Program-made: the position numbers and the translations under genes
Notes under the pieces: model-generated
The model's input: only the letters and a program-made list of their open reading frames with translations
Database searches by the model: none
Told to the model about the DNA's origin: nothing
In this document: piece by piece, positions 39,249 through 48,704 of the stretch
How the letters are laid out: each line of letters starts with the position of its first letter
Numbering within the stretch: position 1 is the first letter of the stretch
NCBI RefSeq assembly: GCF_016899775.1
Contig: NZ_JACJJE010000013.1
Location: 1-64,000 of the forward strand
DNA length: 64,000 nt
Direction: 5' to 3'
Source of the DNA: Pseudoflavonifractor capillosus
GTDB lineage: Bacteria; Bacillota; Clostridia; Oscillospirales; Oscillospiraceae

Positions 39249-40445
39249 TCAGCAGGCGGCGGACTCGGCCGGCCGGCCTGCGGTGCGCCGCAGCAGCCCC
39301 TCATGGCTGGCGGCCATCAGCGCCAGAATCACCAGCAGATATCCCGGCAGCAGCGACACGCCGATGTGATTGGCCAGCAGGCCGAAGAACGGCGGCATCA
39401 GGCAGGTGCCCACGTAGGCGGAGGCCATCTGAACCCCGATCATGGCCTGTGAGCAGGCCGGGCCGAAGTGCTCGGGGGTGGCGTGGATGATGGAAGGGTA
39501 GATGGGAGCGCAGCCCAGCCCAATGAGAATCAGGCCCGGCAGTGCGGCCCGCTCCCCCAGAGGCAGAAGCAGCAGGATGAGGCCGCCCAGGACGACGCCC
39601 TGCCCAAGGCGCACCATCTGGGCGTCTGAGCACTTTAAGGTCAAAAACCCGCTGAGGGCCCGCCCCACCGTGATCCCGATGAAAAACAGGCTGGCGAAAT
39701 GGGCGGCGGTCTCAGAGGAGAGCCCCCACTGCAGCACCAGATAGCTGCTGGCCCAGAGCCCCGTGGTCTGCTCCAGCGCGCAGTAGCAGAAAAAGGTGAG
39801 CATAACCTCCTTTGCCCCGGGAATCCGGACGATCTGGGACAGAGAGAGGGCTCGGGCCGCCGGGGCAGGGGAGGGGCCGTCCTGGTCTCCGGCCGAAGGG
39901 GCACGGCCCCAGAGTGGGAGGCTGAGGAAGAGAACGGCCGTCAGAAGGATCTGAAGGGCCGCAATGGAGCGGTACCCCATGCTCCAGCTCTGGCCGCCGG
40001 AGAGGGCCAGGCCCAGAATGGCTGGGCCGAGGGAGGCCCCCACCCCCCACATGCAGTGGAGCCAGCTCATGTGGCGGCTGGCGTAGTGGAGAGCCACATA
40101 GTTGTTCAAAGACGCGTCCACACAGCCCGCCCCCAGGCCGTAGGGGACCGCCCACAGGCACAGCTCCAGGTAGGAGCGACTGATGGAGAAGCCGAAGAGG
40201 GCCGCCGCCGTCAGCAGCACGCTGAAGGCGGTCACCCGCCCTGTGCCAAAGCAGGCGGTCAGGCGGCTGCTCTGCAGGCTGGAGACGATGGTGCCCGCCG
40301 CGATGATCATGGAGATCCCTCCCATATAGGAGACCGGGACGGAGAACTCCGGATATATGCTGGGCCACGCCGCGCCCAGCAGGGAGTCCGGCAGGCCCAG
40401 GCTGACAAACGCGAGATAGATGATTCCTAAAAGCAGATGAAACAT
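39249..40445 (-). CDS. MFS transporter
   Basis: 398 residues with about 12 membrane segments. YLAFVSLGLPDSLLGAAWPSIYPEF, the GRVTAFSVLLTAAALFGFSIS region between helices, and a NNYVALHYASRHMSWLHCMWGVGASLGPAI segment are typical of the FucP/YfkF-like group of sugar or drug permeases. The substrate is unknown. ATG 40445 is set by AGGAGG 8 bp upstream. Divergent from an AraC regulator that probably controls it. Confidence 0.85.
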   Translation of the reverse strand: MFHLLLGIIYLAFVSLGLPDSLLGAAWPSIYPEFSVPVSYMGGISMIIAAGTIVSSLQSSRLTACFGTGRVTAFSVLLTAAALFGFSISRSYLELCLWAVPYGLGAGCVDASLNNYVALHYASRHMSWLHCMWGVGASLGPAILGLALSGGQSWSMGYRSIAALQILLTAVLFLSLPLWGRAPSAGDQDGPSPAPAARALSLSQIVRIPGAKEVMLTFFCYCALEQTTGLWASSYLVLQWGLSSETAAHFASLFFIGITVGRALSGFLTLKCSDAQMVRLGQGVVLGGLILLLLPLGERAALPGLILIGLGCAPIYPSIIHATPEHFGPACSQAMIGVQMASAYVGTCLMPPFFGLLANHIGVSLLPGYLLVILALMAASHEGLLRRTAGRPAESAAC

Positions 40446-40496
40446 CGGATTGCCTCCTGTCAATGTTGCTTTTCACATCATACCGACAAAGCGGCC

Positions 40497-40525
40497 TTGA
40501 ATCAATTCAATTTTGGACTTATAAT
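40497..40525 (+). promoter_or_regulatory. AraC-gene promoter with -35 dyad
   Basis: TTGAAT (40497-40502) and TATAAT (40520-40525) with 17-bp spacing. TTGAAT-CA-ATTCAA (40497-40510) is a perfect dyad that covers the -35 and may be an operator. Confidence 0.65.
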
Positions 40526-40568
40526 ATAAGAAAACCGCCAAGTTTGGCGGAGACCGGGGGTGTGCCGC

Positions 40569-41465
40569 ATGGCGCTTCAGGAGTGCGGGCTGAATCTGGA
40601 CCGGGGGCTGAAGGAGCTTCAGCCCCACGGGACGCTGGAGTTTCCCTGCGCGGGTTACTCCGCCCGCTACACCGGACAGCAGAGGGACGGGATTCCATGG
40701 CACTGGCACGAGGAGCTGGAGCTCCTCTATGTACAGGAAGGAGCGCTGGAGTGGAGAACGGCGTCGGAGACCGTCCTGCTCCGGACGGGCGATCTCTTTG
40801 CGGTCAACTCCAATATGCTCCACGCCGGGAGGGCCCCGGACTTCTGCGAGCTGCGCTCTCTGGTGTTCCACCCGTCCCTGCTCACCGGCGGCGAGCACTC
40901 CGTATTTGCCCGGCGGTACATAGACCCGCTGATCCGCTGTCCCGCCTTCACCGGCTTTCTCTTCCCGGAGGAGGGGGAGCGGGAGGCGGCGGACAGCTTT
41001 CGCCGGGCCTTCGAGGCGATGGAGGGCGAGCCGGACGGCTATGAGTTTTTGGTACGGGACTGCCTGTCCCGCCTCACCTTTCAGCTGATTCAGACCTTTC
41101 AGCCTCAAATGGACCGCCCCGGGGCGGGGCAGAGCCTGGACAACCTGCGCATGCGGAGAATGCTGGAGTACATCCATCAGAACTACGCCAGGGAGCTCAC
41201 CCTGTCGGACATTGCGCGGGCGGCCGACATCGGGGAGCGGGAGTGCCTGCGCTGCTTTCAAAAGACCATCCAGTGCTCCCCGATCCAGTACCTGCTGAAA
41301 TACCGGGTGACGCAGGGGGCGGAGCTGCTGCTGCGCCATCCGGAGCGGAGCGTCTCAGAGCTGTCCCTGGCCTGCGGGTTCGGCAGCCCCAGCAATTTCG
41401 CCAAGCAGTTCCGGCGCTTCTACCGCTGTACGCCCCGGGAATACCGGGCCGCGGGGGAGCGGTGA
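40569..41465 (+). CDS. AraC-family regulator
   Basis: 298 residues from ATG 40569 (GTG 40560 is an alternative). An N-terminal cupin (GIPWHWHEELELLYVQEG...VNSNMLHAG) is the sensing domain. Two C-terminal HTHs (LTLSDIARAADIGERECLRCFQK and SVSELSLACGFGSPSNFAKQFRRFYRCTPREYR) bind DNA. Its position divergent from the MFS gene suggests local control of it, perhaps by the transported compound. Confidence 0.9.
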   Translation: MALQECGLNLDRGLKELQPHGTLEFPCAGYSARYTGQQRDGIPWHWHEELELLYVQEGALEWRTASETVLLRTGDLFAVNSNMLHAGRAPDFCELRSLVFHPSLLTGGEHSVFARRYIDPLIRCPAFTGFLFPEEGEREAADSFRRAFEAMEGEPDGYEFLVRDCLSRLTFQLIQTFQPQMDRPGAGQSLDNLRMRRMLEYIHQNYARELTLSDIARAADIGERECLRCFQKTIQCSPIQYLLKYRVTQGAELLLRHPERSVSELSLACGFGSPSNFAKQFRRFYRCTPREYRAAGER

Positions 41466-41591
41466 GGGGCGGCCGGCCGGAGTGCACCTTCTTTAAGATT
41501 TCCGAAAAATGCTGGTATTCTCCGATGTGATGTGCTAATATATATGACAGCGTCCATTTTTGAAAACTACCATAACGGAGGTACCTGCACT

Positions 41592-42443
41592 GTGTCGTAC
41601 ATCATGGTCGTCGTCCTGGGCGTGATCCAGGGCGTCGCGGAATTTCTGCCCATCTCCAGCTCCGGGCACCTGACCTTGTTTCAGCATTTTTTTGGAATGA
41701 GCGAGCCGGACAACCTGTTCAACATCCTGCTCCACTTTGCAACCCTGATTGCGGTGTGCGTCTACTACTGGCGTGACATCTGGGAGATGATCCTGGAGTT
41801 CTTCCGCTTCTTTGGGGATCTGTTCTCCCGCACCCCCAGCCGGGGAGAGCCCCCCGCCGCCCGGCGGCAGATTCTGCTGCTGATCGTGGCCACCCTGCCC
41901 CTGTTCCTGGTGCTGCCCATCAAGGACAAGGTGGAGGCCGTGGGCAACTACCCGGCGGCGGTGAGCTGCATCCTGCTGCTCACCGGCGTTGTGCTCTTCA
42001 CCTCGGACCGCATGGCCAAGGGCCGCAAGAACGCCCGGAACACCACGCTGCTGGACGCCCTGCTCATCGGCGTGGCCCAGGGCTTTGCCACTCTGCCCGG
42101 CCTGTCCCGCTCCGGCAGCACCATCGCCGCCGGAATGGCCCTGGGGCTGGACCGGAAGTTTGCCGTCCGCTTCTCCTTCCTCATGTCCCTGCCCGCCGTG
42201 CTGGGGGCCACCATTTTAGAAGTGGTGGATGTGGTCCAGGCCGGCTCCATTGATACCGCCCTGCTGCCCAAGTATCTGCTGGGCATGGTCATCGCCGGCG
42301 TGGTGGGCTATTTCTCCATCGGCCTTGTGAACCTGCTGGCCTCCAAGGGCAAATTCGGGGCCTTCGCCTACTACTGCTGGATTGCGGGCGGGGTGTTCCT
42401 GATACTCAGCCTCCTGAACGTCACCCTGGTCCCCGCGGCGTGA
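41592..42443 (+). CDS. uppP: Undecaprenyl-diphosphatase
   Basis: 283 residues, about eight membrane segments. LGVIQGVAEFLPISSSGHLTL has the conserved E and SSSGH active site, and ATLPGLSRSGSTIAAGMALGL the second site with the RSGST motif. It recycles undecaprenyl diphosphate to the monophosphate carrier for wall synthesis and gives basal bacitracin tolerance. GTG 41592 is set by GGAGGT 9 bp upstream; an ATG 60 bp further up has none. Confidence 0.93.
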   Translation: MSYIMVVVLGVIQGVAEFLPISSSGHLTLFQHFFGMSEPDNLFNILLHFATLIAVCVYYWRDIWEMILEFFRFFGDLFSRTPSRGEPPAARRQILLLIVATLPLFLVLPIKDKVEAVGNYPAAVSCILLLTGVVLFTSDRMAKGRKNARNTTLLDALLIGVAQGFATLPGLSRSGSTIAAGMALGLDRKFAVRFSFLMSLPAVLGATILEVVDVVQAGSIDTALLPKYLLGMVIAGVVGYFSIGLVNLLASKGKFGAFAYYCWIAGGVFLILSLLNVTLVPAA

Positions 42444-42475
42444 CCGCGATCTCCTGAGAAAGGATCTCAAACGCT

Positions 42476-45268
42476 ATGGCAACGTCACAAAAGAAGACCG
42501 GAGGGAGCCGCTCCGCCTCGTCCTCGTCGGGAGGGCGGCGGACGGCCTCCTCCTCATCCAAATCCAAGAGCGGCTCCTCCCGCAGCCGCAAGCAGCCCCC
42601 CGCGCCCGCCCACCGGCCCTTCCGCCGGGAGGTGGGGGCGGGTATCTGCCTGCTGCTGGCCATCTTCACCATCTTCGGCTGCTTTCACATCCAGGCCCTG
42701 TTCATCGACGCCCTGTGCGGGCTCATCAAGGGCCTGATCGGCTACGGCTTCTGGCTGATGCCGCCGGCTCTGCTGCTCGCCAGCTTCATCCTGGCCTTTC
42801 ACCGGGGCCGCCCGGTGCGCCTGCGGGTGTTCTGCGCCCTGATGCTCCCGCTGATGTTCTCCTGCGTGGTCCACAGCGTGATCGCCGAGAGCCTGCCCTG
42901 GGACGCCTCCCTGGCTCAGACCCTGTGGCAGAGCGGAGAGGCCCTGTCCAGCGGCGGCGTGCTCTCCGGCGTGCTGGGACAGGCCTTTGTCCAGGTGTTC
43001 AGCCGGGTGGGGGCGGCGGTGGTCTTTGTGCTGGCCCTGCTGATGCTGGGCCTGGGGGCCTTCAACCGCACCATTGTGGACGTGGCCGACTGGTTTTTCA
43101 GCCGCCCCCGGTATGAGTACGAGCCCCAGGACCCGCCGGAGCGCCCGGTGGTCCGGGTGCCCCAGCCCGCACCCCGGACCTCCGGACGGCGGGCGGAGGC
43201 GCCGGACATTGACATTCCGGTGGACGACGGCCCCCTGGTGGGCAAGGAGCCCCCTCCGCCCCCGGAGAAGAAGAAGCACTTCTTCGACCGCAGGCCCAGG
43301 GTACCCACCCCGGACCAGATTCTCACCGGAGGGGCGGCTGTGCCCCCGGAGCCCCAGAGCGCCGCTCCCGCCCCTCAGCCGGAGCCCGCGCCCGAGCCGG
43401 AGGAGGCCAATCCCACCCCTGCCTTTTTAAGCGCCCAGGCCCCGCAGCCGGAGCCTCAGGAGTCCAATCCCATCTCCGCCTATGCCGCGGCTGAGCCCGC
43501 CCCCGCGCCGGCGGTCTCCGCCCCTGTGGAGGCGCCGCCTCCCCCCATGCCGGAGATCGTCCGGGAGCCCGCCGTCCCCAAGAGTGCCAAGAGTGAGAAG
43601 GCGGAGGCGGAGCAGGCCGCCCAGGAGATGGCGGAGCACATTCAGGCGGGAATGGCCCAGGAGCCGCCCCCCTACCACTACCCCCCTCTGGACCTGCTCC
43701 AGGAGGGGAAGGGGGAGCTGGGAGGGGAGGCCCTGGTGGAGCTCAACGCCAACAAGCAGCGGCTCTCCGACACCATCCACTCCTTCGGCATCGACGCCAA
43801 CATCGTCAACGTCACTCGGGGGCCCTCGGTCACCCGGTATGAACTGGAGCTGGACCAGGGGGTGCGCCTCAATAAGCTCACCAACCTGTCCGACGACATC
43901 GCCCTGTCCCTGGGGGCCTCGGGAGTGCGCATCGCCCCCATCCCGGGAAAGATATCCATGGTGGGCATCGAGGTGCCCAACAAGCTGGTCTCCCCGGTGA
44001 ACATCCGCACCGTCCTCAGCTCCCAGGAGTTTCAGGACAGCCCCAGCAAGGTGTCCTTCGCCGTGGGCAAAGACATCGGAGGCAAGTGCATCGTGGGCAA
44101 TATCGCCAAGCTGCCCCATCTGCTCATCGCCGGCACCACCGGCTCTGGTAAGTCGGTGTGCACCAACTCTCTCATTATCTCTCTGCTCTATAAGGCCAGC
44201 CCCGAGGAGGTCCGCCTCATCATGGTGGACCCCAAGATGGTGGAGCTGGGCATCTACAACGGTATCCCACATCTGCTCATCCCGGTGGTCACCGACCCCA
44301 AGAAGGCGGCCGGCGCCCTTCAGTGGGCGGTGACCGAGATGATGAAGCGCTACCGTATGTTCGCCGAGGTGGGGGTCCGGGACCTGGCCTCCTACAACGC
44401 CAAGGCCGCCAAGACCGAGGGGATGGACACCATGCCCCAGGTGGTGGTGGTCATCGACGAGCTGGCCGACCTGATGCTGGTGGCCGCCAAGGAGGTGGAG
44501 GAGTCCATCTGCCGGGTGGCCCAGATGGGCCGCGCCAGCGGCATGCACCTGATCATCGCCACCCAGCGGCCCTCCGCCGACGTGATCACCGGCCTGATGA
44601 AGGCCAATATCCCCAGCCGCATCGCCTTCGCCGTGGCCTCCGCCATGGAGTCCCGCATCATCCTGGACACCCAGGGCGCGGAGAAGCTGGTGGGCCGGGG
44701 CGACATGCTCTACTTCCCCCTGGGCTCCGGAAAGCCCACCCGGGTGCAGGGCTGCCTCATCTCCGACCAGGAGGTGGCCGCCGTGGTGGACTACGTGAAG
44801 CAGAACAGCGGTTCGGCCCAGTACGACGACCAGGTCATGCAGGAGATCGAGCAGCACGCTGCCGAGAAGGACAAGGCCTCCAAGGGGGTGGGCGGCTCCA
44901 GCCCCGTGGACGGGGAGGAGGAGTACGACGAGCTCATCAACTCCGCCATCGAGGTGGTGCTGGAGACCGGCCAGGCCTCCGTGTCCATGCTCCAGCGGCG
45001 GCTGAAGCTGGGCTACGCCCGGGCCGCCCGTCTGGTGGACCAGATGGAGGAGAAGGGGGTCGTGGGCCCCTTCGAGGGCTCCAAGGCCCGGCAGCTCCTC
45101 ATCACCAAGGAGCAGTGGCAGGAGATGCAGTACCGCCAGGGCATCGTCTCCCAGCCCCCGGAGCCGGAGGCCCCGCCTCCGGAAGAAAATCCGGCGCCCT
45201 CCTACGCCGACGCCCCGCCCTTCGATGTGGACGAGGCCCTGGACCGGGCGGAGGAGGATACACTGTAA
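42476..45268 (+). CDS. FtsK/SpoIIIE DNA translocase
   Basis: 930 residues. Lys/Ser-rich start, four membrane segments (about 50-200), a Pro-rich linker to about 400, then the motor: Walker A GTTGSGKSVCTN near 553, VVVIDELADLM as Walker B, and RAATQ-like IIATQRPSADVITG. The gamma domain (SAIEVVLETGQASVSMLQRRLKLGYARAARLVDQMEEKGVVGP) reads sequence orientation. It moves DNA through the septum in division or sporulation; which of the two cannot be decided here. Confidence 0.93.
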   Translation: MATSQKKTGGSRSASSSSGGRRTASSSSKSKSGSSRSRKQPPAPAHRPFRREVGAGICLLLAIFTIFGCFHIQALFIDALCGLIKGLIGYGFWLMPPALLLASFILAFHRGRPVRLRVFCALMLPLMFSCVVHSVIAESLPWDASLAQTLWQSGEALSSGGVLSGVLGQAFVQVFSRVGAAVVFVLALLMLGLGAFNRTIVDVADWFFSRPRYEYEPQDPPERPVVRVPQPAPRTSGRRAEAPDIDIPVDDGPLVGKEPPPPPEKKKHFFDRRPRVPTPDQILTGGAAVPPEPQSAAPAPQPEPAPEPEEANPTPAFLSAQAPQPEPQESNPISAYAAAEPAPAPAVSAPVEAPPPPMPEIVREPAVPKSAKSEKAEAEQAAQEMAEHIQAGMAQEPPPYHYPPLDLLQEGKGELGGEALVELNANKQRLSDTIHSFGIDANIVNVTRGPSVTRYELELDQGVRLNKLTNLSDDIALSLGASGVRIAPIPGKISMVGIEVPNKLVSPVNIRTVLSSQEFQDSPSKVSFAVGKDIGGKCIVGNIAKLPHLLIAGTTGSGKSVCTNSLIISLLYKASPEEVRLIMVDPKMVELGIYNGIPHLLIPVVTDPKKAAGALQWAVTEMMKRYRMFAEVGVRDLASYNAKAAKTEGMDTMPQVVVVIDELADLMLVAAKEVEESICRVAQMGRASGMHLIIATQRPSADVITGLMKANIPSRIAFAVASAMESRIILDTQGAEKLVGRGDMLYFPLGSGKPTRVQGCLISDQEVAAVVDYVKQNSGSAQYDDQVMQEIEQHAAEKDKASKGVGGSSPVDGEEEYDELINSAIEVVLETGQASVSMLQRRLKLGYARAARLVDQMEEKGVVGPFEGSKARQLLITKEQWQEMQYRQGIVSQPPEPEAPPPEENPAPSYADAPPFDVDEALDRAEEDTL

Positions 45269-45273
45269 AAAAG

Positions 45274-45301
45274 GCCGCGGACTCAAAGTCCGCGGCTTTT
45301 T
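45274..45301 (+). terminator. Terminator of ftsK/spoIIIE
   Basis: GCCGCGGACT pairs with AGTCCGCGGC around CAA, followed by TTTTT. The A-run on the other side may serve the convergent permease gene. Confidence 0.9.
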
Positions 45302-45309
45302 CATGTGTT

Positions 45310-46659
45310 CTATTGTTTGTGGTTCTTTCGGTCCAGCAGCCAACCAAGCGCCATGGCCACCGCGTACACCAGCAGATAGTAGACGCAGTCCATCTTGTAG
45401 GAGAAAATGGCGGCCAGGATCATAAACGCCGCCCCAATCAGCGCCAGAGCGGGGAGGACGAAGCGGCGGAAGGGGCGCTCGTCCCGGGCCTTCTTCATAA
45501 AGAGCAGATAGATGGGGATATACATGGCGTACAGGGTGATCACCGGCAGCTCAGAGGAGTCGAACCGGAAGGGGCCCAGCTCATTGAGAAGGGCGCCGAA
45601 GTAGAAGTAGCAGCACCAGAAGGCGCACATGACCAGTCCCGCCGAGGCGGCGTTGTTGGGCATGTTGGTGTACCGGTCCACCTGCGCGAGCAGCTCCGCC
45701 TTGGGGCCACGGCCCCGGGCGGCGATGGAGTAGAAACCTCGGGTGCAGGCCATCATCAGGCCGTTGCAGGTGCCCAGGCAGGAGAGAACCACAAACACAA
45801 ACAGCCCCGTTCCGGCTACCGGGCCGAAGATGGTGGAGAAGGCGATGCGGGCGCCCTGCTCCCCATTCTCCATCATCACGGAGTTGGGGACCGCCCCGGC
45901 GATGCCCACGTAGTAGAACAGATAGATGAGCATGATGGCGCCCACGCCGAACACCAGGGCCAGGGGCAGGTTGCGCTTGGCGTTTTTGATCTCCGCGTTG
46001 ATGGTGGTGGCGATGACCCAGCCCTCATAGGCGAAAGAGGTGGCCGCCAGCGCGGCAAAGAGGGGGCTTTCCACCGCATCCGCTGCCGCGGCGGCGGTGA
46101 AGTTCTCCACAATCAGGCCGGAGCGCAGCCCGGCTACAGTGCCGATGACTGCCATGAGCAGGATGGGCACCAGCTTGATAACGGTGAGAGAGACCTGGAA
46201 CTTGCCCGCCAGCCTGGGGGCGGTGGCGTTCATAAAGTATACCAGGGCCATGTAGAGCATGGTGATGGCCAGACAGGGGCCGCTCAAAATGTCATAGCCC
46301 AGCAGGACGCAGGTGTACCGGGCGGACACCCAGCACAGGGTGCTGGTGAGACAGGGGAAGTACACCGCCGCCATGAACCAGCCCAGGTAATAGGCGTAGT
46401 CCTCACCCACGGTGGCCTCGGCGTAGTCCACCACGCCGCCCACCTTCTCATAGCGGGTGGCCATCACCGCGAAGGCGCAGGCGCTGGCAATGGCGATGCA
46501 CCCGCCCAGCAGCCAGGCCAGTATTCCCGTCTTCAGATCGCCGCCGGTTGCGGTGAGGATTTTTTCCGCTTTGAAAAAGATTCCGCTTCCGATGACAATG
46601 CCGATCACCATGGCAATGGCGGTGGGCAGGCCGTATTTTTTGGTCAGTTGTTCTTCCAT
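45310..46659 (-). CDS. APC-superfamily amino-acid permease
   Basis: 449 residues, 12 membrane segments. MVIGIVIGSGIFFKAEKIL is the conserved first helix GSGIF motif, and AATSFAYEGWVIATTINAEIKNAKRNLP is the sixth-helix region of the LAT/SteT-like group (SteT is a Ser/Thr exchanger). Amino-acid uptake or exchange is probable; the substrate is not settled. Convergent with ftsK. Confidence 0.88.
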   Translation of the reverse strand: MEEQLTKKYGLPTAIAMVIGIVIGSGIFFKAEKILTATGGDLKTGILAWLLGGCIAIASACAFAVMATRYEKVGGVVDYAEATVGEDYAYYLGWFMAAVYFPCLTSTLCWVSARYTCVLLGYDILSGPCLAITMLYMALVYFMNATAPRLAGKFQVSLTVIKLVPILLMAVIGTVAGLRSGLIVENFTAAAAADAVESPLFAALAATSFAYEGWVIATTINAEIKNAKRNLPLALVFGVGAIMLIYLFYYVGIAGAVPNSVMMENGEQGARIAFSTIFGPVAGTGLFVFVVLSCLGTCNGLMMACTRGFYSIAARGRGPKAELLAQVDRYTNMPNNAASAGLVMCAFWCCYFYFGALLNELGPFRFDSSELPVITLYAMYIPIYLLFMKKARDERPFRRFVLPALALIGAAFMILAAIFSYKMDCVYYLLVYAVAMALGWLLDRKNHKQ

Positions 46660-46727
46660 AACATTCCTTTCCCAGTTCCTCTGTTTAACGCGGTAACGCT
46701 GTAAAGTGTCTCGATCGCAGGGTTATT

Positions 46728-46733
46728 ATTATA
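46728..46733 (-). promoter_or_regulatory. -10 box of the permease gene
   Basis: On the minus strand a perfect TATAAT 69 bp upstream of the start. The -35 region (TTTCAA, 16 bp away) is weak. Confidence 0.4.
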
Positions 46734-46849
46734 CCGGAAAAGCCGCCGTTTGAAAAGAGGGGAAATGAGTTTTTTCCTCCCACAGCCCCTGCAGGCGACC
46801 GATTCAGACCGCAAAAGGTTCCCCGCGCCGGGACAGGTCCACTCCGCAC

Positions 46850-46878
46850 TTGTCAATTCCTATGGAACTTGGTATAAT
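46850..46878 (+). promoter_or_regulatory. Strong promoter of a structured RNA
   Basis: TTGTCA (46850-46855) and TATAAT (46873-46878) with 17-bp spacing. Transcription would start near 46885, about 280 nt before the next gene. Confidence 0.8.
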
Positions 46879-46884
46879 AAATTT

Positions 46885-46976
46885 TACTGCATCGCCCCGG
46901 AGAAGCCGAGGTGCGCGTCCCAATGCGCACGGCGTCATCCCGGGGCACAGCCGGAGACGGCTCTGTTTTCATCTGG
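46885..46976 (+). ncRNA. Candidate structured small RNA or long leader
   Basis: Right after the promoter, CGCCCCGG pairs with CCCGGGGC as the outer stem; inside it GCC/GGC and GTGCGC/GCGCAC stack with a short internal loop. A second hairpin AGCCG-GAGA-CGGCT then leads to CTGTTTT. This could be a small RNA with its own terminator, or a leader of the M50-scpAB transcript. It matches no class I can name. The rest of the gap (46977-47167) has short hairpins and the 25-bp repeat but no gene. Confidence 0.5.
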
Positions 46977-47114
46977 GCCATGTTTGAAAAATGTCAATAT
47001 ACCCAAACGGCGGGTCTTTTTCCGCCATACTGCGTTGATTTTCCTTGCAATACACAAAGTATTGCCGCGTCAAATCGCCTTGTCTGGCGAAAAAATCCCT
47101 CACCGTCGGGCACA

Positions 47115-47139
47115 TTTCCAATTTTCAAACAAGGCCTAG
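47115..47139 (+). repeat. 25-bp intergenic motif, copy 2
   Basis: TTTCCAATTTTCAAACA then AGGCCTAG, matching 22094-22119 on the other strand except for one missing C and one A/G change. Confidence 0.6.
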
Positions 47140-47167
47140 CTTTTCCATTTCAAAGAGGTACCTCGCT

Positions 47168-47854
47168 ATGGGCGCACTGACCGGATTATTACACCATATG
47201 GATTGGCTGAGCATGCTGCTGTTTGTGATGAGCGGCGTGGCCTGCCTCATCTGCCTCACCATCCACGAGCTCTCCCACGGCCTGGCGGCCTACAAGCTGG
47301 GGGACCCCACCGCCAAGCTCAACGGGCGGCTCACCCTGAACCCCCTGTCTCATGTGGACTGGATCGGTCTGTTCCTCCTGCTGGCTGTGGGAGTGGGCTG
47401 GGCCAAGCCGGTGCCGGTGGACCCCCGGAATTTCCGGGAGCCGCGGAAGGGAATGGCCATTACAGCCCTGGCCGGCCCTCTGTCCAACTTTGTACTGGCC
47501 CTGGTCTCCCTGGGGATTGGCTCCCTGCTGTTCCACTTTGGACCGGCCAACCGCCCTGTGGCTTATCTCCTGCTGTTTCTTTGCCAGCTCTCGGTGCTCA
47601 ATGTGGGGCTTGGACTCTTTAACCTGATCCCCATTCCGCCGCTGGACGGCTCCCGGGTTGTGGAGATGTTCCTGCCGGAGCGGGCCTACCGGTGGGTGCT
47701 CCGCTATGAGCGCTATCTCATTGTGGCGGTGGTGCTGCTGGCCTGGATGGGCTTCTTCGGGGGCCCCCTGTACCGGGCCATGGCCTGGGTACTCCAGGGG
47801 ATGTGCGAGATCACCCAGTTTCCCTTCTCTCTCATCGTATACAACTTCTTCTGA
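47168..47854 (+). CDS. M50-family site-2 protease
   Basis: 228 residues with about five membrane segments. LTIHELSHGLAAYKLGD carries HExxH, NLIPIPPLDGSRV the third ligand. It matches the short rhomboid-like YwhC/YdcA-type group that lacks PDZ domains. Substrate unknown. ATG 47168 with AGAGGT. First gene before scpA; co-transcription is likely (27 bp gap). Confidence 0.88.
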   Translation: MGALTGLLHHMDWLSMLLFVMSGVACLICLTIHELSHGLAAYKLGDPTAKLNGRLTLNPLSHVDWIGLFLLLAVGVGWAKPVPVDPRNFREPRKGMAITALAGPLSNFVLALVSLGIGSLLFHFGPANRPVAYLLLFLCQLSVLNVGLGLFNLIPIPPLDGSRVVEMFLPERAYRWVLRYERYLIVAVVLLAWMGFFGGPLYRAMAWVLQGMCEITQFPFSLIVYNFF

Positions 47855-47881
47855 GGATAATCAAGGCCGGGAGGCGAAAGA

Positions 47882-48685
47882 TTGGACAGTCCCATCTATC
47901 ATCTGGAGCGGGTGGTCAAGGCCAGGACCGAGGACCTGGAGGACTTCACAGGTCCTCTGGACTTGATCCTCCACCTGCTGAGCAAAAATAAAATGGAGAT
48001 CAAGGACATCCAGATCTCCCTGATTCTGGACCAGTATCTGGCCTGGATGGACCAGCGCAAGGAGCTGGACCTGGAGGTGGCCAGTGAGTTTGTCACCATG
48101 GCCTCCCAGCTGCTGTATATCAAGACCCGGATGCTCCTGTCCATCCACGACGAGGAGGCGCTGAGCGAGATGGAGCAGCTCATCGCCACCCTGGAGGCCC
48201 ACCAGCGCAACGAGAATTACCTGAAGATCAAAGAGGTGGTCCCACAGCTGGACCAGCGGTATACCTACGGCCGGGACTTCCTCACCAAGGAGCCGGAGCC
48301 CCTCCAGCCCAACAAGGAGTACCGCTACGTCCACCCCAAGGAGGACCTGAAAAAAGCCATGCTGGCGGTGCTGGCCCGGTCGGACCACAAGCTGCCTCCG
48401 CCGGTGTCCGCCTTCCAGGGCATCGTGGGCCGGGAGCCCTACCCGGTGGCGGAGAAGGCCATGGAAATTTTAAACCGGCTGCTCCATCTGGGGGTGACCC
48501 GGTTCAGAAGCCTGTTCCGGGGCAGCCGCAGCCGCTCGGAGGTGGTGGCCACCTTCCTGGCGGTGCTGGAGCTGTGCAAGGCCAGGCGGCTGCGCCTGGC
48601 GGGGACGGCGGAGGACTGCACCGTCACCAGTACAGGGGAGAGCGGACCGGAGGAGGTTACCGCCCCCTCGAACGGGGCAGAATAA
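47882..48685 (+). CDS. scpA: Segregation and condensation protein A
   Basis: 267 residues. The kleisin of the SMC-ScpAB condensin: EDFTGPLDLILHLLSKNKMEIKDIQISLILDQYLAWM is the signature N-terminus that binds the SMC neck, and the C-terminal winged helix (VTRFRSLFRGSRSRSEVVATFLAVLELCKARRL) binds the SMC head. TTG 47882 start with GGGAGG 8 bp upstream. Followed by scpB. Confidence 0.95.
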   Translation: MDSPIYHLERVVKARTEDLEDFTGPLDLILHLLSKNKMEIKDIQISLILDQYLAWMDQRKELDLEVASEFVTMASQLLYIKTRMLLSIHDEEALSEMEQLIATLEAHQRNENYLKIKEVVPQLDQRYTYGRDFLTKEPEPLQPNKEYRYVHPKEDLKKAMLAVLARSDHKLPPPVSAFQGIVGREPYPVAEKAMEILNRLLHLGVTRFRSLFRGSRSRSEVVATFLAVLELCKARRLRLAGTAEDCTVTSTGESGPEEVTAPSNGAE

Positions 48686-48704
48686 CCGGGAGGAGGTTTG
48701 CTGC

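Noticed and set aside
44323-46704. 793-codon open frame on the plus strand
   Set aside because: It is out of frame over ftsK and antisense to the permease gene, with Arg/Gly-rich low-complexity sequence.
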